Assembly: GCA_004524385.1 (NCBI GenBank)
Contig: SDNM01000049.1
Coordinates: forward strand, 1-8,997
Length of the DNA: 8,997 nucleotides
From: Promethearchaeota archaeon
GTDB taxonomy: Archaea > Asgardarchaeota > Lokiarchaeia > Sigyniarchaeales > SOKP01
Direction: 5' to 3'
The first letter of the stretch is position 1. The number at the start of each line of letters is the position of its first letter. Below, in pieces: positions 1-5,953 of the stretch. A model generated the notes under the pieces. It worked only from the letters and a program-made list of their open reading frames with translations, did no database searches and was not told the DNA's origin. Position numbers and translations under genes: made by a program.

Positions 1-1203
1 ACCAAATCTTCTTCTCAATTTTTTATTTTTAAGGAGCTTCACTACTTTTTCGGCAATATCAATTGGGTCGTTAAATTTCACTAGGAAACCATCAATATTA
101 TTTTTTATTACTTCTGGCGTTGCACCAGAATTAGCGCCAATTACAGGTTTTTCTGCTGCCCAAGCTTCCAAAAAAGCAATACCAAATGCATCACTACGGC
201 TTGGCATTAAGTATACGTTAGTTTCATTAAATGCGGTCATTTTCTTTATATCATAGTATCCTGTAAGATTATCTGGTGTAAAATTGATAATTTTAGCATT
301 GGTTAATTTATGAATTTTTGATAATTCTCTATTGAATGCAATTGTAGAAGGACCAATAAAAACAAAATAGACTTTTTTAAACTTCCTTAGGACAAAAGGG
401 ATTGATTTTAAAATAGATATTGCCCCTTTTTCAAAGTTTTTATAACCACAAAATAAAACCATTTTGTATTTTTTTTCTTTTTCCTTAAAGAATTTCTCTT
501 TAAAACAAAAGTCGTTTAATTTTGTGTTATGAATATTATCAAATATTTTATAATCGACTCCCATAGGTATGACTTCAATTTTTTTTTCAGGGATCCCATA
601 AGTTTTACTTAATACCTTTTTTTCTATGTTTGTACAAGCGATTACAAGATCAAAATTTTTAAGTATATCAATTAAAGATTTATCTAAATATCTGGGATTT
701 GAAAAATGGAAAAAGGGTGTACAGACTGTAGGGATTCCAAAATTTCTTCCAACAATTAAGCTAATTAAAAGATTAAAATAAGGAAAAAATGTAGAATGTA
801 TAAGCTTGTAATACTGCTTTTGAGTTCTTAAAAAAAAATTTATTAAATCTGGAAGAAATGGTCCATTTTCAACAAATTTTTGTAAACATTCATCGGAGAT
901 GTTTATATGTTTAAATTCTTCAAGATTTTTGATGAATATTATTTTTTCGTTTAATGGCAAATGATAATTTGCTGAAAATCTATGAATTTTTAAATTATTC
1001 ACTGTGTTATAATACTTTTCATTGTTTGCTATAATTTTTCCCTGAGGATCCCTTAATGCTTTAAAATCCACGGCATTCGAGGTGTAAATATCTATGATAT
1101 AATTATATCTTGAAGTAAGTATCTCTGCCATTCTTTGTAAATAGAACTCTGCTCCTGAAATTGCTGGAAAATACCTTGTAGGAAAATATAAAATATTATT
1201 CAA
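1..1203 (-). CDS. GT4-family glycosyltransferase, C-terminus cut by window edge
   Basis: The minus strand is open without a stop for 401 codons and runs off the left edge, so the C-terminus is missing. By family it should be a cytoplasmic GT-B enzyme that moves a sugar from a nucleotide donor to a lipid or glycan acceptor; donor and acceptor cannot be told. Seen: an N-terminal acceptor-side loop SGAEFYLQRMAEIL (about residues 16-29), an inter-domain segment VIPMGV near 212-217, a donor-domain FEKG at 257-260, and PSRSDAFGIAFLEAWAAEKP at 334-353 followed by a PEVI helix. The EX7E motif reads D338-X7-E346, so the first acidic residue is Asp. The start is TTG (1203-1201): an in-frame TAA lies just upstream and an AAAGGA ribosome site sits 8 nt before TTG. 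The next in-frame ATG is at residue 25 and would delete the N-terminal loop. It diverges from the SWIM gene. Family is sure; substrate is unknown. Confidence 0.88.
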   Translation of the reverse strand, partial: MNNILYFPTRYFPAISGAEFYLQRMAEILTSRYNYIIDIYTSNAVDFKALRDPQGKIIANNEKYYNTVNNLKIHRFSANYHLPLNEKIIFIKNLEEFKHINISDECLQKFVENGPFLPDLINFFLRTQKQYYKLIHSTFFPYFNLLISLIVGRNFGIPTVCTPFFHFSNPRYLDKSLIDILKNFDLVIACTNIEKKVLSKTYGIPEKKIEVIPMGVDYKIFDNIHNTKLNDFCFKEKFFKEKEKKYKMVLFCGYKNFEKGAISILKSIPFVLRKFKKVYFVFIGPSTIAFNRELSKIHKLTNAKIINFTPDNLTGYYDIKKMTAFNETNVYLMPSRSDAFGIAFLEAWAAEKPVIGANSGATPEVIKNNIDGFLVKFNDPIDIAEKVVKLLKNKKLRRRFG

Positions 1204-1211
1204 AAGATTAA

Positions 1212-1217
1212 TCCTTT
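1212..1217 (-). promoter_or_regulatory. Shine-Dalgarno site of the glycosyltransferase
   Basis: AAAGGA on the minus strand, 8 nt upstream of the TTG codon at 1203. It decides in favour of TTG, because no ATG, GTG or other TTG lies between it and the upstream in-frame stop. The 49 bp between this gene and the SWIM gene (1204-1252) also hold TATA-like AT runs for both directions. Confidence 0.6.
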
Positions 1218-1252
1218 ATATTTTTATATTATAATTTTATTATTTAATTCAA

Positions 1253-1645
1253 ATGTCAAAAGATTTACTATTATATGTTTATAAGCGCGTGAAGGAAAGT
1301 GGAATAATTAATAAAGATTTAATAAAATATTTAGAAACCATTTTTCCAAACAAATCTCAAGATGCTTTAGAAGTTATAAAAAGAGGCATTAAAAAAAATA
1401 TTTATAAACCATCAAATAGAACTTTATGGACTGCTATGGGAGAAAATGATGAATACTTAATATATCCTAAATTGTATTGTTCTTGTCAAGATTTCTATAA
1501 AAATGTTGTAGTTAAAAAAAAAAGAATATTTTGTAAACATCTATTAGCCCAAACTATATGTGAAGCTTTAAATAATTATCATGAAATTGAAATTAAAGAT
1601 ATTGAGTTTAAAAAATTTATTCAAGAATTAAAGTTAAAAGAATAA
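1253..1645 (+). CDS. Small SWIM zinc-finger protein, Sws1-like
   Basis: A 130-residue protein with a SWIM zinc finger in its second half: C76-S-C78, then C94-K-H96 in the order CxC...CxH, with the typical aromatic residue after the first pair and the CKHLLA helix after the second. The first 60 residues are predicted helical and Lys-rich, followed by a short beta segment (RTLWTAMGENDEYLIYP). Stand-alone archaeal proteins of this size and layout have been linked to Sws1, a partner of Rad51 paralogues in homologous recombination; that role is inferred from family only. No RadA or Rad51 paralogue is in the window. The ATG start has no Shine-Dalgarno, but a TATA-like run (around 1225-1232) is placed about 25 nt upstream, which fits a leaderless mRNA. 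Its last 12 bp overlap the convergent ThiI-like gene. Confidence 0.8.
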   Translation: MSKDLLLYVYKRVKESGIINKDLIKYLETIFPNKSQDALEVIKRGIKKNIYKPSNRTLWTAMGENDEYLIYPKLYCSCQDFYKNVVVKKKRIFCKHLLAQTICEALNNYHEIEIKDIEFKKFIQELKLKE

Positions 1646-2269
1646 AATCTCAGCTTTTTCTATTGATTTTTTGATAAGATCATCATAATTAATAAGCAAT
1701 TCTTCTCCTTTAATTTCATTAGGTTTGGCGTGCGTCTCTGGAAATTGAGGATTATATTGACATCCAGCAGAACCTTGAGATGTTATCTCATACAATCCGA
1801 TTTTTTCATTGATTTTAATAATCTCCAGCTTATCTCGTCCAATCAGGGGTCTTAATAGAAAAAATTCTTCTAAAAGATCGTTATAAGCGTATAAATTATC
1901 AAGTGTCTGGCTAGCTTGTTCTCCTAAGATATCCCCTGTAACTATTATATTTGTATTCTCAATTTTTCCGATTCCTTTCGCTATTCTTATCATTAGCCTT
2001 TTACATAAAATACATGTTAATTTTCGTTCACATTTTCTCTTAAATCGTTCTAAATTATGATCATGATTAATAAAATATAATTTTACCTTTTCTTTTGTAT
2101 GCTGAGCGAGTTTTTGGACTATTCTAACAACTTTTTTTTTCATGCTATTTTCTTCATCATCTGAAGTTAAAAAGGAGAGAAATACAGGTGAAAAATTTTT
2201 TTTCATCATTAAATAAGCAGCGATTGGACTATCTAGACCTCCAGATAGTAATGATACAAACTTTTTCAT
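1634..2269 (-). CDS. THUMP-less ThiI-like tRNA sulfurtransferase (PP-loop)
   Basis: This 211-residue protein matches only the C-terminal adenylating part of ThiI, the enzyme that makes 4-thiouridine in tRNA. Seen: the ATP-binding PP-loop SGGLDSP (residues 9-15), C86-I-L-C89 followed by KRLMIRIA, the block TGDILGEQASQTLDNL (111-126), RPLIGRDKLEII (140-151), and C170 in a GSAGC context. In archaeal ThiI the CXXC pair and the later cysteine are reported to be required for thiolation, and all three are kept here. The N-terminal ferredoxin-like and THUMP domains that hold tRNA, and any rhodanese domain, are absent; full ThiI is roughly 380 residues or more. A separate THUMP protein may supply RNA binding (inference). 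It is translated 4 nt after the stop of the cysteine-cluster gene, with an AAAGGA site inside that gene's end. Its 3' end overlaps the SWIM gene. Confidence 0.82.
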   Translation of the reverse strand: MKKFVSLLSGGLDSPIAAYLMMKKNFSPVFLSFLTSDDEENSMKKKVVRIVQKLAQHTKEKVKLYFINHDHNLERFKRKCERKLTCILCKRLMIRIAKGIGKIENTNIIVTGDILGEQASQTLDNLYAYNDLLEEFFLLRPLIGRDKLEIIKINEKIGLYEITSQGSAGCQYNPQFPETHAKPNEIKGEELLINYDDLIKKSIEKAEILFF

Positions 2270-2273
2270 AGCT

Positions 2274-2885
2274 CTAATCCTTTGATTTACCTACTTTAAT
2301 CTCTTCCCTCTCCCATTCCTTTAGAGCCTTGTTAAAATCCTCTATAGAAATCTGGCGAGAGATTTTAATTTTATTTTCTGCTTCTAATTTTCTAATTTTA
2401 AACATAAGTTTTTTATTTTTTCTAAAAAATTTTTCAGCTTTAGGATATTCGTCTTTAAAAATTTCTTGTAACATATTAATATCTGCGTTCTTTAGCTCGT
2501 CATAGTTCGCGATTACGAAATTACATAGTGGATCAATATCAATCTGAAATGTGAATGCATCTACTCGTTTTAATGCTAACGGATATGCTTGACATGCAAA
2601 GGGTTTAATTTCATGGACTGTACATCCATTTTCTTTATTATAAAAAGGGCATCCCTTGGTTTCATTGTCTAATCTTATTCTATAAGTCACAACAAGTATT
2701 TTTTGATTTTTTATATCAGGGAATACTAAATCTTCAATAATTTTAAAATCCACGTTTCTTTTTTTTGCTATATCAATTAATATGTTTGCCTCATCAGGAT
2801 ATAAAGGAATTCTTTTTACGCTTTCTCCAGGAATTTCATGGCAGCATGTTCCACACTTCTGGCATATATATTTCAAGATTATCAT
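2274..2885 (-). CDS. Cysteine-cluster protein, YkgJ/UPF0153-like
   Basis: A 203-residue soluble protein with the family's cysteine pattern: C8-x2-C11-G-T-C14-C15 at the N-terminus, then GCP with C79, C88 in a GCTVHE context, C98 in PFACQAYP, and C121 in DPLCNF. Members are thought to bind zinc or an iron-sulfur cluster; their biochemical role is mostly unknown, and which metal is bound cannot be read from sequence. The last ~70 residues are Lys/Glu-rich and predicted helical, possibly a coiled coil. It is the first gene of a pair with the ThiI-like gene (4 nt gap, same strand), so a role as metal or sulfur partner in tRNA thiolation is a reasonable but untested guess. No clear Shine-Dalgarno precedes the ATG. 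Family call is firm; function is not. Confidence 0.78.
   Translation of the reverse strand: MIILKYICQKCGTCCHEIPGESVKRIPLYPDEANILIDIAKKRNVDFKIIEDLVFPDIKNQKILVVTYRIRLDNETKGCPFYNKENGCTVHEIKPFACQAYPLALKRVDAFTFQIDIDPLCNFVIANYDELKNADINMLQEIFKDEYPKAEKFFRKNKKLMFKIRKLEAENKIKISRQISIEDFNKALKEWEREEIKVGKSKD
2278..2283 (-). promoter_or_regulatory. Shine-Dalgarno for the ThiI-like gene, inside the preceding CDS
   Basis: AAAGGA on the minus strand overlaps the final codons and stop of the cysteine-cluster gene and lies 8 nt before the ThiI-like ATG at 2269. This supports translational coupling of the two genes. Confidence 0.6.
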
Positions 2886-3045
2886 TAAATAATTTTTATT
2901 GTTTTTAGATCAAAAAGTATTATTCTTAATATTATCTAAATATACCTCTTAGAAGTAAACTAAAAATCTATCTGCATAACATTCGCTTTTTTAAACAAAA
3001 AAAATGCAATAAATTCTATATTAAAAAGCTAATTTTTTTAAAAAT

Positions 3046-3051
3046 AAAGGT
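3046..3051 (+). promoter_or_regulatory. Shine-Dalgarno for the PAC2 gene
   Basis: AAAGGT with a 7 nt spacer to the ATG at 3059. The 173 bp divergent region before it (2886-3058) holds only AT-rich promoter-like sequence; no small gene was seen there. Confidence 0.55.
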
Positions 3052-3058
3052 ATTAATT

Positions 3059-3871
3059 ATGGATGGAATTAGGATAATTAAACATTTAGATTTTTCAGAG
3101 AGAGATTTTCATAATCCTATTTGTATTATCGGAATGCCGGGTATAGCTGATGTTGGCAAATTTGCTTTAGATTCCTTAATTGGTCAATTAAAAGCCCAAA
3201 ATTATATGGATATTATTTTTGATGAGTATCCCGCAGGTGCTATTGTTGATGATAGTTTATTAGCTGCCCCGAAAGCAGAAATTTTAATTTGGAAAGATCC
3301 AAATAAGGTCAGAGATATTCTATTAATAACCGCTGATGCTCAATCTCTAACTCCGAAGGGAATTTATAAAATTTCTAATTTTCTTACTAAAATTATATCT
3401 CAATGTGGCGTCAAATTAATAATTGCATTGGGGGCCTTTCCGGTAAGTGGTCAAAATATCAATTCTAAAGTTCCGAAAATATTTATTACTTCCACAAATC
3501 GTGAATTACTCGAAAAATTCTTGAATAATAACTCTTGCGAGAAAATTCAAAAAGGAGTCATTATAGGAGCAAATGGTTTAATTCCCACATTGGCAAAAGC
3601 ACGATTTATGATTGATGGTTTAGTTTTTTTAGGAGAAACAGATAATGTTGCTATGATTAATGAAGACATTACTGATTTAAGAGCATCTATTACACTTTTA
3701 GATATGATTAAGAAATCGTTTGATTTACCGATTAATAATAAATATTCCCTTGATAATATTGAAGATATTACGAAAAAGCTTCAAAATAAAAGAGAACAAA
3801 TAGAAAAAGATCTCAATACTTTCCAAGTAGTAGATAATGCTGAAGATAAACGGAAGTCTTTATATATTTAA
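3059..3871 (+). CDS. PAC2-family protein, proteasome assembly chaperone homologue (PbaA/PbaB-like)
   Basis: A 270-residue protein of the PAC2 family, whose archaeal members PbaA and PbaB bind the 20S proteasome alpha ring and act as assembly factor homologues or ATP-independent activators. Seen: the N-terminal strand and turn PICIIGMPGIADVGKFALD (20-38), a central Rossmann-like core (ILLITADAQSLTPKGIY, LIIALGAFPVSGQ), the segment GVIIGANGLIPTLAKARFMI (166-185) with GLVFLGETD just after it, and a C-terminal Lys/Glu-rich helix (about 233-255). The protein ends Lys-Ser-Leu-Tyr-Ile, so its last three residues fit the HbYX pattern (hydrophobic, Tyr, any) that docks into alpha-ring pockets. Length is normal for the family. 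It stands alone, with divergent and convergent neighbours, and no proteasome subunit is nearby. A PAC2 protein outside proteasome biology is the main alternative. Confidence 0.85.
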   Translation: MDGIRIIKHLDFSERDFHNPICIIGMPGIADVGKFALDSLIGQLKAQNYMDIIFDEYPAGAIVDDSLLAAPKAEILIWKDPNKVRDILLITADAQSLTPKGIYKISNFLTKIISQCGVKLIIALGAFPVSGQNINSKVPKIFITSTNRELLEKFLNNNSCEKIQKGVIIGANGLIPTLAKARFMIDGLVFLGETDNVAMINEDITDLRASITLLDMIKKSFDLPINNKYSLDNIEDITKKLQNKREQIEKDLNTFQVVDNAEDKRKSLYI

Positions 3872-3930
3872 AAATTTTATATTTTCTTTTATTCTTTTAT
3901 TTCTTATATAATATTTTAAAAAGTCAGAAA
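3872..3930. terminator. T-rich intergenic region between convergent PAC2 and rpoP genes
   Basis: On the plus strand a T/C-rich stretch at 3882-3905 (runs of four T separated by C or A) follows the PAC2 stop, matching the U-rich signals archaeal RNA polymerase terminates at. On the minus strand a T5 run (3922-3918) follows the rpoP stop. No hairpin is needed or seen. Confidence 0.45.
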
Positions 3931-4089
3931 TTATTGCACTTTAATCCTTTTAATAATATCGGGGCGTTTTTTATAAAGAATTCGGAATCCACAATGCGAA
4001 CATTTGATCCCTGGCAATGCGCTCAGTTCTTTCTTGGTCACTTCTTTCCCGCAAGTTTTTCTTGCACAAACATACTTAATTATAATCAC
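3931..4089 (-). CDS. rpoP: DNA-directed RNA polymerase subunit P (RpoP/Rpb12)
   Basis: A 52-residue gene that begins with GTG. Subunit P is a small zinc-binding part of archaeal RNA polymerase, the counterpart of eukaryotic Rpb12, and helps hold the Rpo3/Rpo10/Rpo11 assembly platform. Seen: IKYVC8-x4-C13-GKEVTK, then LPGIKC30-SHC33-GFRILYKKRP (residues 25-43) and a basic tail IIKRIKVQ. The GxRILYKKRP block is the family signature. The first metal pair is CX4C rather than the usual CX2C. An in-frame TAG lies 12 nt upstream of GTG and no other usual start codon falls between them, so GTG is the only reasonable start. A TATA-like TTAAATAT (4123-4116) about 27 nt upstream suggests a leaderless mRNA. 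It follows TFB on the same strand with a 132 bp gap. Confidence 0.9.
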   Translation of the reverse strand: MIIIKYVCARKTCGKEVTKKELSALPGIKCSHCGFRILYKKRPDIIKRIKVQ

Positions 4090-4115
4090 ATCAAATATTT
4101 TCTTTTTCTAATGAT

Positions 4116-4123
4116 ATATTTAA
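4116..4123 (-). promoter_or_regulatory. Putative TATA box of rpoP
   Basis: TTAAATAT preceded by purines (AAGA) on the minus strand, centred roughly 27-30 nt before the GTG. The distance puts the transcription start at or next to the start codon. In such AT-rich DNA this is suggestive only. Confidence 0.35.
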
Positions 4124-4178
4124 TCTTCAAAAAGAATTAAATTTTTTGATTTCATCCTTTAGATTTTTAATTTTAACC

Positions 4179-4198
4179 ATCTAATTAAATAATTAGAT
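4179..4198. repeat. 8-bp inverted repeat between TFB and rpoP
   Basis: Perfect arms ATCTAATT and AATTAGAT around a 4-nt loop, 23 nt beyond the TFB stop. Neither strand shows a T-run directly after it, so it is not a standard terminator. It could be a processing hairpin, a regulator site, or chance in AT-rich DNA. Confidence 0.4.
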
Positions 4199-4221
4199 TT
4201 AACCTTGAATTATAAAAAGAG

Positions 4222-5145
4222 TTATGATATTATCTGAGATTGTAATTTTAATTGGTTAACGAGTTCCTTGTAGCGATTGCGAATAGTAGCCTCAGTTACA
4301 CCCGCAGCTATAGAAATTTCTTTTTGGGTACGGCGTTCACCTTCTTGTATAGCAGCAACATATAAAGCGGCTCCTGCAAGACCTGTTGGAGCTTTTCCAG
4401 CAGTAATACGAAATTTATTGGCTAACTTTAATATTTCTGCCGCCCTATTTTGCGTACTTCCGGAAAGATTTAATTCAGCACAAAATCTTGGAATAAAATT
4501 TATTGGAGAAGATACCTGAATATTTATTCTAAGCTCATTTAGAATTAATCTATAACAGCGAGCAATTTTTTTTTTATCTACACATGCAAATTCTATAAAA
4601 TCATCTAATGTCTTAGGAATAAAATTCAATCTGCATGCTGCGTAAATAGATGCAATTAACATTGCTTCAATAGATCTCCCTCTAATTAAATTCTTGTTAG
4701 CCATTTTTCGATAAATATGAGCTGATGATTCTTTTAAATCTTTCGATAAATTCAATTGAGAAGAAAATCTATCTAATTCATTCATGGCATATGCCAAATT
4801 TCTATCAATGGACTTATTTGTTCTTGTTCTAACATGCCATTTTCTTAATCGATATACTTCGGCCTTCATTTTTGGACTAATAATTTTCCCAAATGCGTCT
4901 TTATTTTTCCATCCAATCATTGTACTTAGTCCTTTGTCGTGTAAAGTGAGAGTTGTTGGCGCACCTACTCTAACTTTTCTATTTGCTTCTTCAGAAGAAA
5001 ATGCCCTCCATTCGGGACCAGAATCTATTATTTTTTGAGTTATAACTAAACCACAATTATTACAAATGATTTCCCCTCGAGAATCATCTGAAATTAAATT
5101 TTTATTGCCACATTCTGTGCATAAATTTAAGTCTTTTTCTGGCAT
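4222..5145 (-). CDS. tfb: Transcription initiation factor TFB (archaeal TFIIB)
   Basis: A 307-residue TFB, which bridges TBP on the TATA box and RNA polymerase and sets the start site. Seen: an N-terminal zinc ribbon with C9-x2-C12 and C28-x2-C31; the B-reader/linker region with GPEWRAFSSEE (43-53) and R-V-G-A-P-T (about 59-64) followed by HDKGLSTMIG (69-78); and two cyclin-like repeats, the first around 110-195 (including RSIEAMLIASIYAACR) and the second around 205-300 (including GKAPTGLAGAALYVAA). The end TEATIRNRYKELVNQL is a helix-turn-helix that reads the BRE. Length is typical and all four zinc ligands are present, so it looks functional. Upstream on the minus strand a purine-flanked TATTTAAA lies about 60 nt before the ATG. 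Archaea often carry several TFB copies; whether this is the only one cannot be told. Confidence 0.96.
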   Translation of the reverse strand: MPEKDLNLCTECGNKNLISDDSRGEIICNNCGLVITQKIIDSGPEWRAFSSEEANRKVRVGAPTTLTLHDKGLSTMIGWKNKDAFGKIISPKMKAEVYRLRKWHVRTRTNKSIDRNLAYAMNELDRFSSQLNLSKDLKESSAHIYRKMANKNLIRGRSIEAMLIASIYAACRLNFIPKTLDDFIEFACVDKKKIARCYRLILNELRINIQVSSPINFIPRFCAELNLSGSTQNRAAEILKLANKFRITAGKAPTGLAGAALYVAAIQEGERRTQKEISIAAGVTEATIRNRYKELVNQLKLQSQIIS

Positions 5146-5319
5146 AAATACATCTTCCCAAAAAAAATCTAATCTTTATGTTCTATAATTAAGTTTAAAC
5201 ATTTAAATATTTGCGTTTTTATAGTTTTCCAGTTAATAATATTAAGTTTGACTAAATAATTTTTTTATAATTTGAAGTAATTTTTTAAATAGGTTATTTT
5301 TGTCGGGCAACATAACAAG

Positions 5320-5337
5320 AAATTCAAAATTGAATTT
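5320..5337. repeat. 8-bp inverted repeat in the TFB / zinc-finger divergent promoter
   Basis: AAATTCAA and TTGAATTT around two bases, a near-continuous palindrome. Its place between two divergent genes, beside a patch richer in G and C, would suit a dimeric regulator's operator. It could also be chance in such AT-rich sequence. Confidence 0.35.
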
Positions 5338-5353
5338 GTATTTTTTAATCATA

Positions 5354-5364
5354 ATATTTTAATA
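5354..5364 (+). promoter_or_regulatory. Putative TATA box of the zinc-finger gene
   Basis: ATATTTTAATA centred about 26 nt before the ATG at 5385, with a pyrimidine-rich stretch between and no Shine-Dalgarno. The spacing is what a leaderless archaeal transcript would show. Confidence 0.35.
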
Positions 5365-5384
5365 GATATTCTTTTTCTTTTATT

Positions 5385-5849
5385 ATGATGTTTCGGCTTT
5401 ATAAAAGTCATGGAAAACATTGTGTGCTTCGTAGCTTTCCAACAAAATGTCCAAAATGTAAAGAAGATGTGTTTTATTGGGAATGTACGCATGGATCTAA
5501 ATTATTTTTCAACTATCCCGTATATGGGAAATTAATAAGACATATCTGTAAAAAAAAAATTCTAAATAGAAAAAATAAATTTCCTGTTATAGTTAAACCA
5601 CCTGAGAAATTATTCAAAGAAGAGAAATCATATTGCTCTGTATGTGGGAAACACTTCAAAACTACTGTTGATTTGGATTCTCATTTGAATGAATTAAGAA
5701 AATTAGATCCTTTACACAAACAATATTTTGAAAATAGACTCATATTTAAAAGTAGATCCTTAGAAGAAGTCTTTCTAAAAAAAAATGAGAAAAAATCAAA
5801 TTTCAAACCGAAATTTGGAAGAATTAATATTAAGAAAAGAAACCTATAA
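5385..5849 (+). CDS. Zinc-binding protein with two cysteine/histidine modules, function unknown
   Basis: A basic 154-residue protein that I do not recognise as a named gene. The first module is CPxC-type: C22-x2-C25, then VFYWECTHGSKLFF (29-42), and H53-x-C55, a pattern like uncharacterised CPxC...FF...HxC domains found in small bacterial and archaeal proteins. The second, at 84-111, is C84-x2-C87-x12-H100-x10-H111, a C2H2 finger-like layout with the conserved FxT and LxxH spacing but a longer gap to the last histidine. The C-terminal ~40 residues are Lys/Arg-rich and probably disordered. High charge and fingers suggest nucleic-acid binding, but this is inference. Translation may begin at ATG 5385 or at the adjacent ATG 5388. 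It diverges from TFB and shares its promoter region. Confidence 0.75.
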   Translation: MMFRLYKSHGKHCVLRSFPTKCPKCKEDVFYWECTHGSKLFFNYPVYGKLIRHICKKKILNRKNKFPVIVKPPEKLFKEEKSYCSVCGKHFKTTVDLDSHLNELRKLDPLHKQYFENRLIFKSRSLEEVFLKKNEKKSNFKPKFGRINIKKRNL

Positions 5850-5939
5850 TTTGCAATAAATTTTTAATAATTACCTATATATAAATATTATACTAAACTT
5901 TATTATCAAAATTTTTTATTAAAAATAATAATATAGAAT

Positions 5940-5944
5940 AAGGA
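5940..5944 (+). promoter_or_regulatory. Shine-Dalgarno for the roadblock-like gene
   Basis: AAGGA with a 9 nt spacer to the ATG at 5954. A TATA-like run (around 5875-5888) lies further upstream, so this mRNA would carry a leader of several tens of bases. Confidence 0.5.
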
Positions 5945-5953
5945 AATAATAAT

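Larger units (their letters stand above)
5146..5384. other. Divergent intergenic region between TFB and the zinc-finger gene
   Basis: 239 bp of AT-rich DNA with no credible ORF. It should hold promoters for both genes: a TATTTAAA element on the minus strand (about 5200-5208) and an ATATTTTAATA element on the plus strand (5354-5364). It also holds a less AT-rich patch TGTCGGGCAACATAAC (5301-5316) and, just after it, the 8-bp inverted repeat at 5320-5337. Confidence 0.4.

Noticed and set aside
2150..2170. C-box-like GATGATGA on the minus strand, possible C/D box sRNA
   Set aside because: It lies within the ThiI-like coding sequence (an Asp-Asp-Glu-Glu run) and no matching D box and guide spacing were seen.
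3934..4140. 68-codon plus-strand ORF
   Set aside because: It is antisense to rpoP, whose protein has a clear family signature; this ORF has no recognisable product.
4127..4180. 17-codon minus-strand mini-ORF between TFB and rpoP (MVKIKNLKDEIKKFNSF)
   Set aside because: Its ATG lies within the inverted repeat, it has no ribosome site and it is too short to judge; AT-rich DNA gives many Lys/Ile-rich mini-ORFs.
4179..4198. Bacterial-type intrinsic terminator after TFB
   Set aside because: The stem is all but AT-only and no T-run follows it on the minus strand; kept only as an inverted repeat.
4277..4519. 80-codon plus-strand ORF
   Set aside because: Shadow of the TFB cyclin repeats on the opposite strand.
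4784..5038. 84-codon plus-strand ORF
   Set aside because: Shadow of the TFB N-terminal half on the opposite strand.
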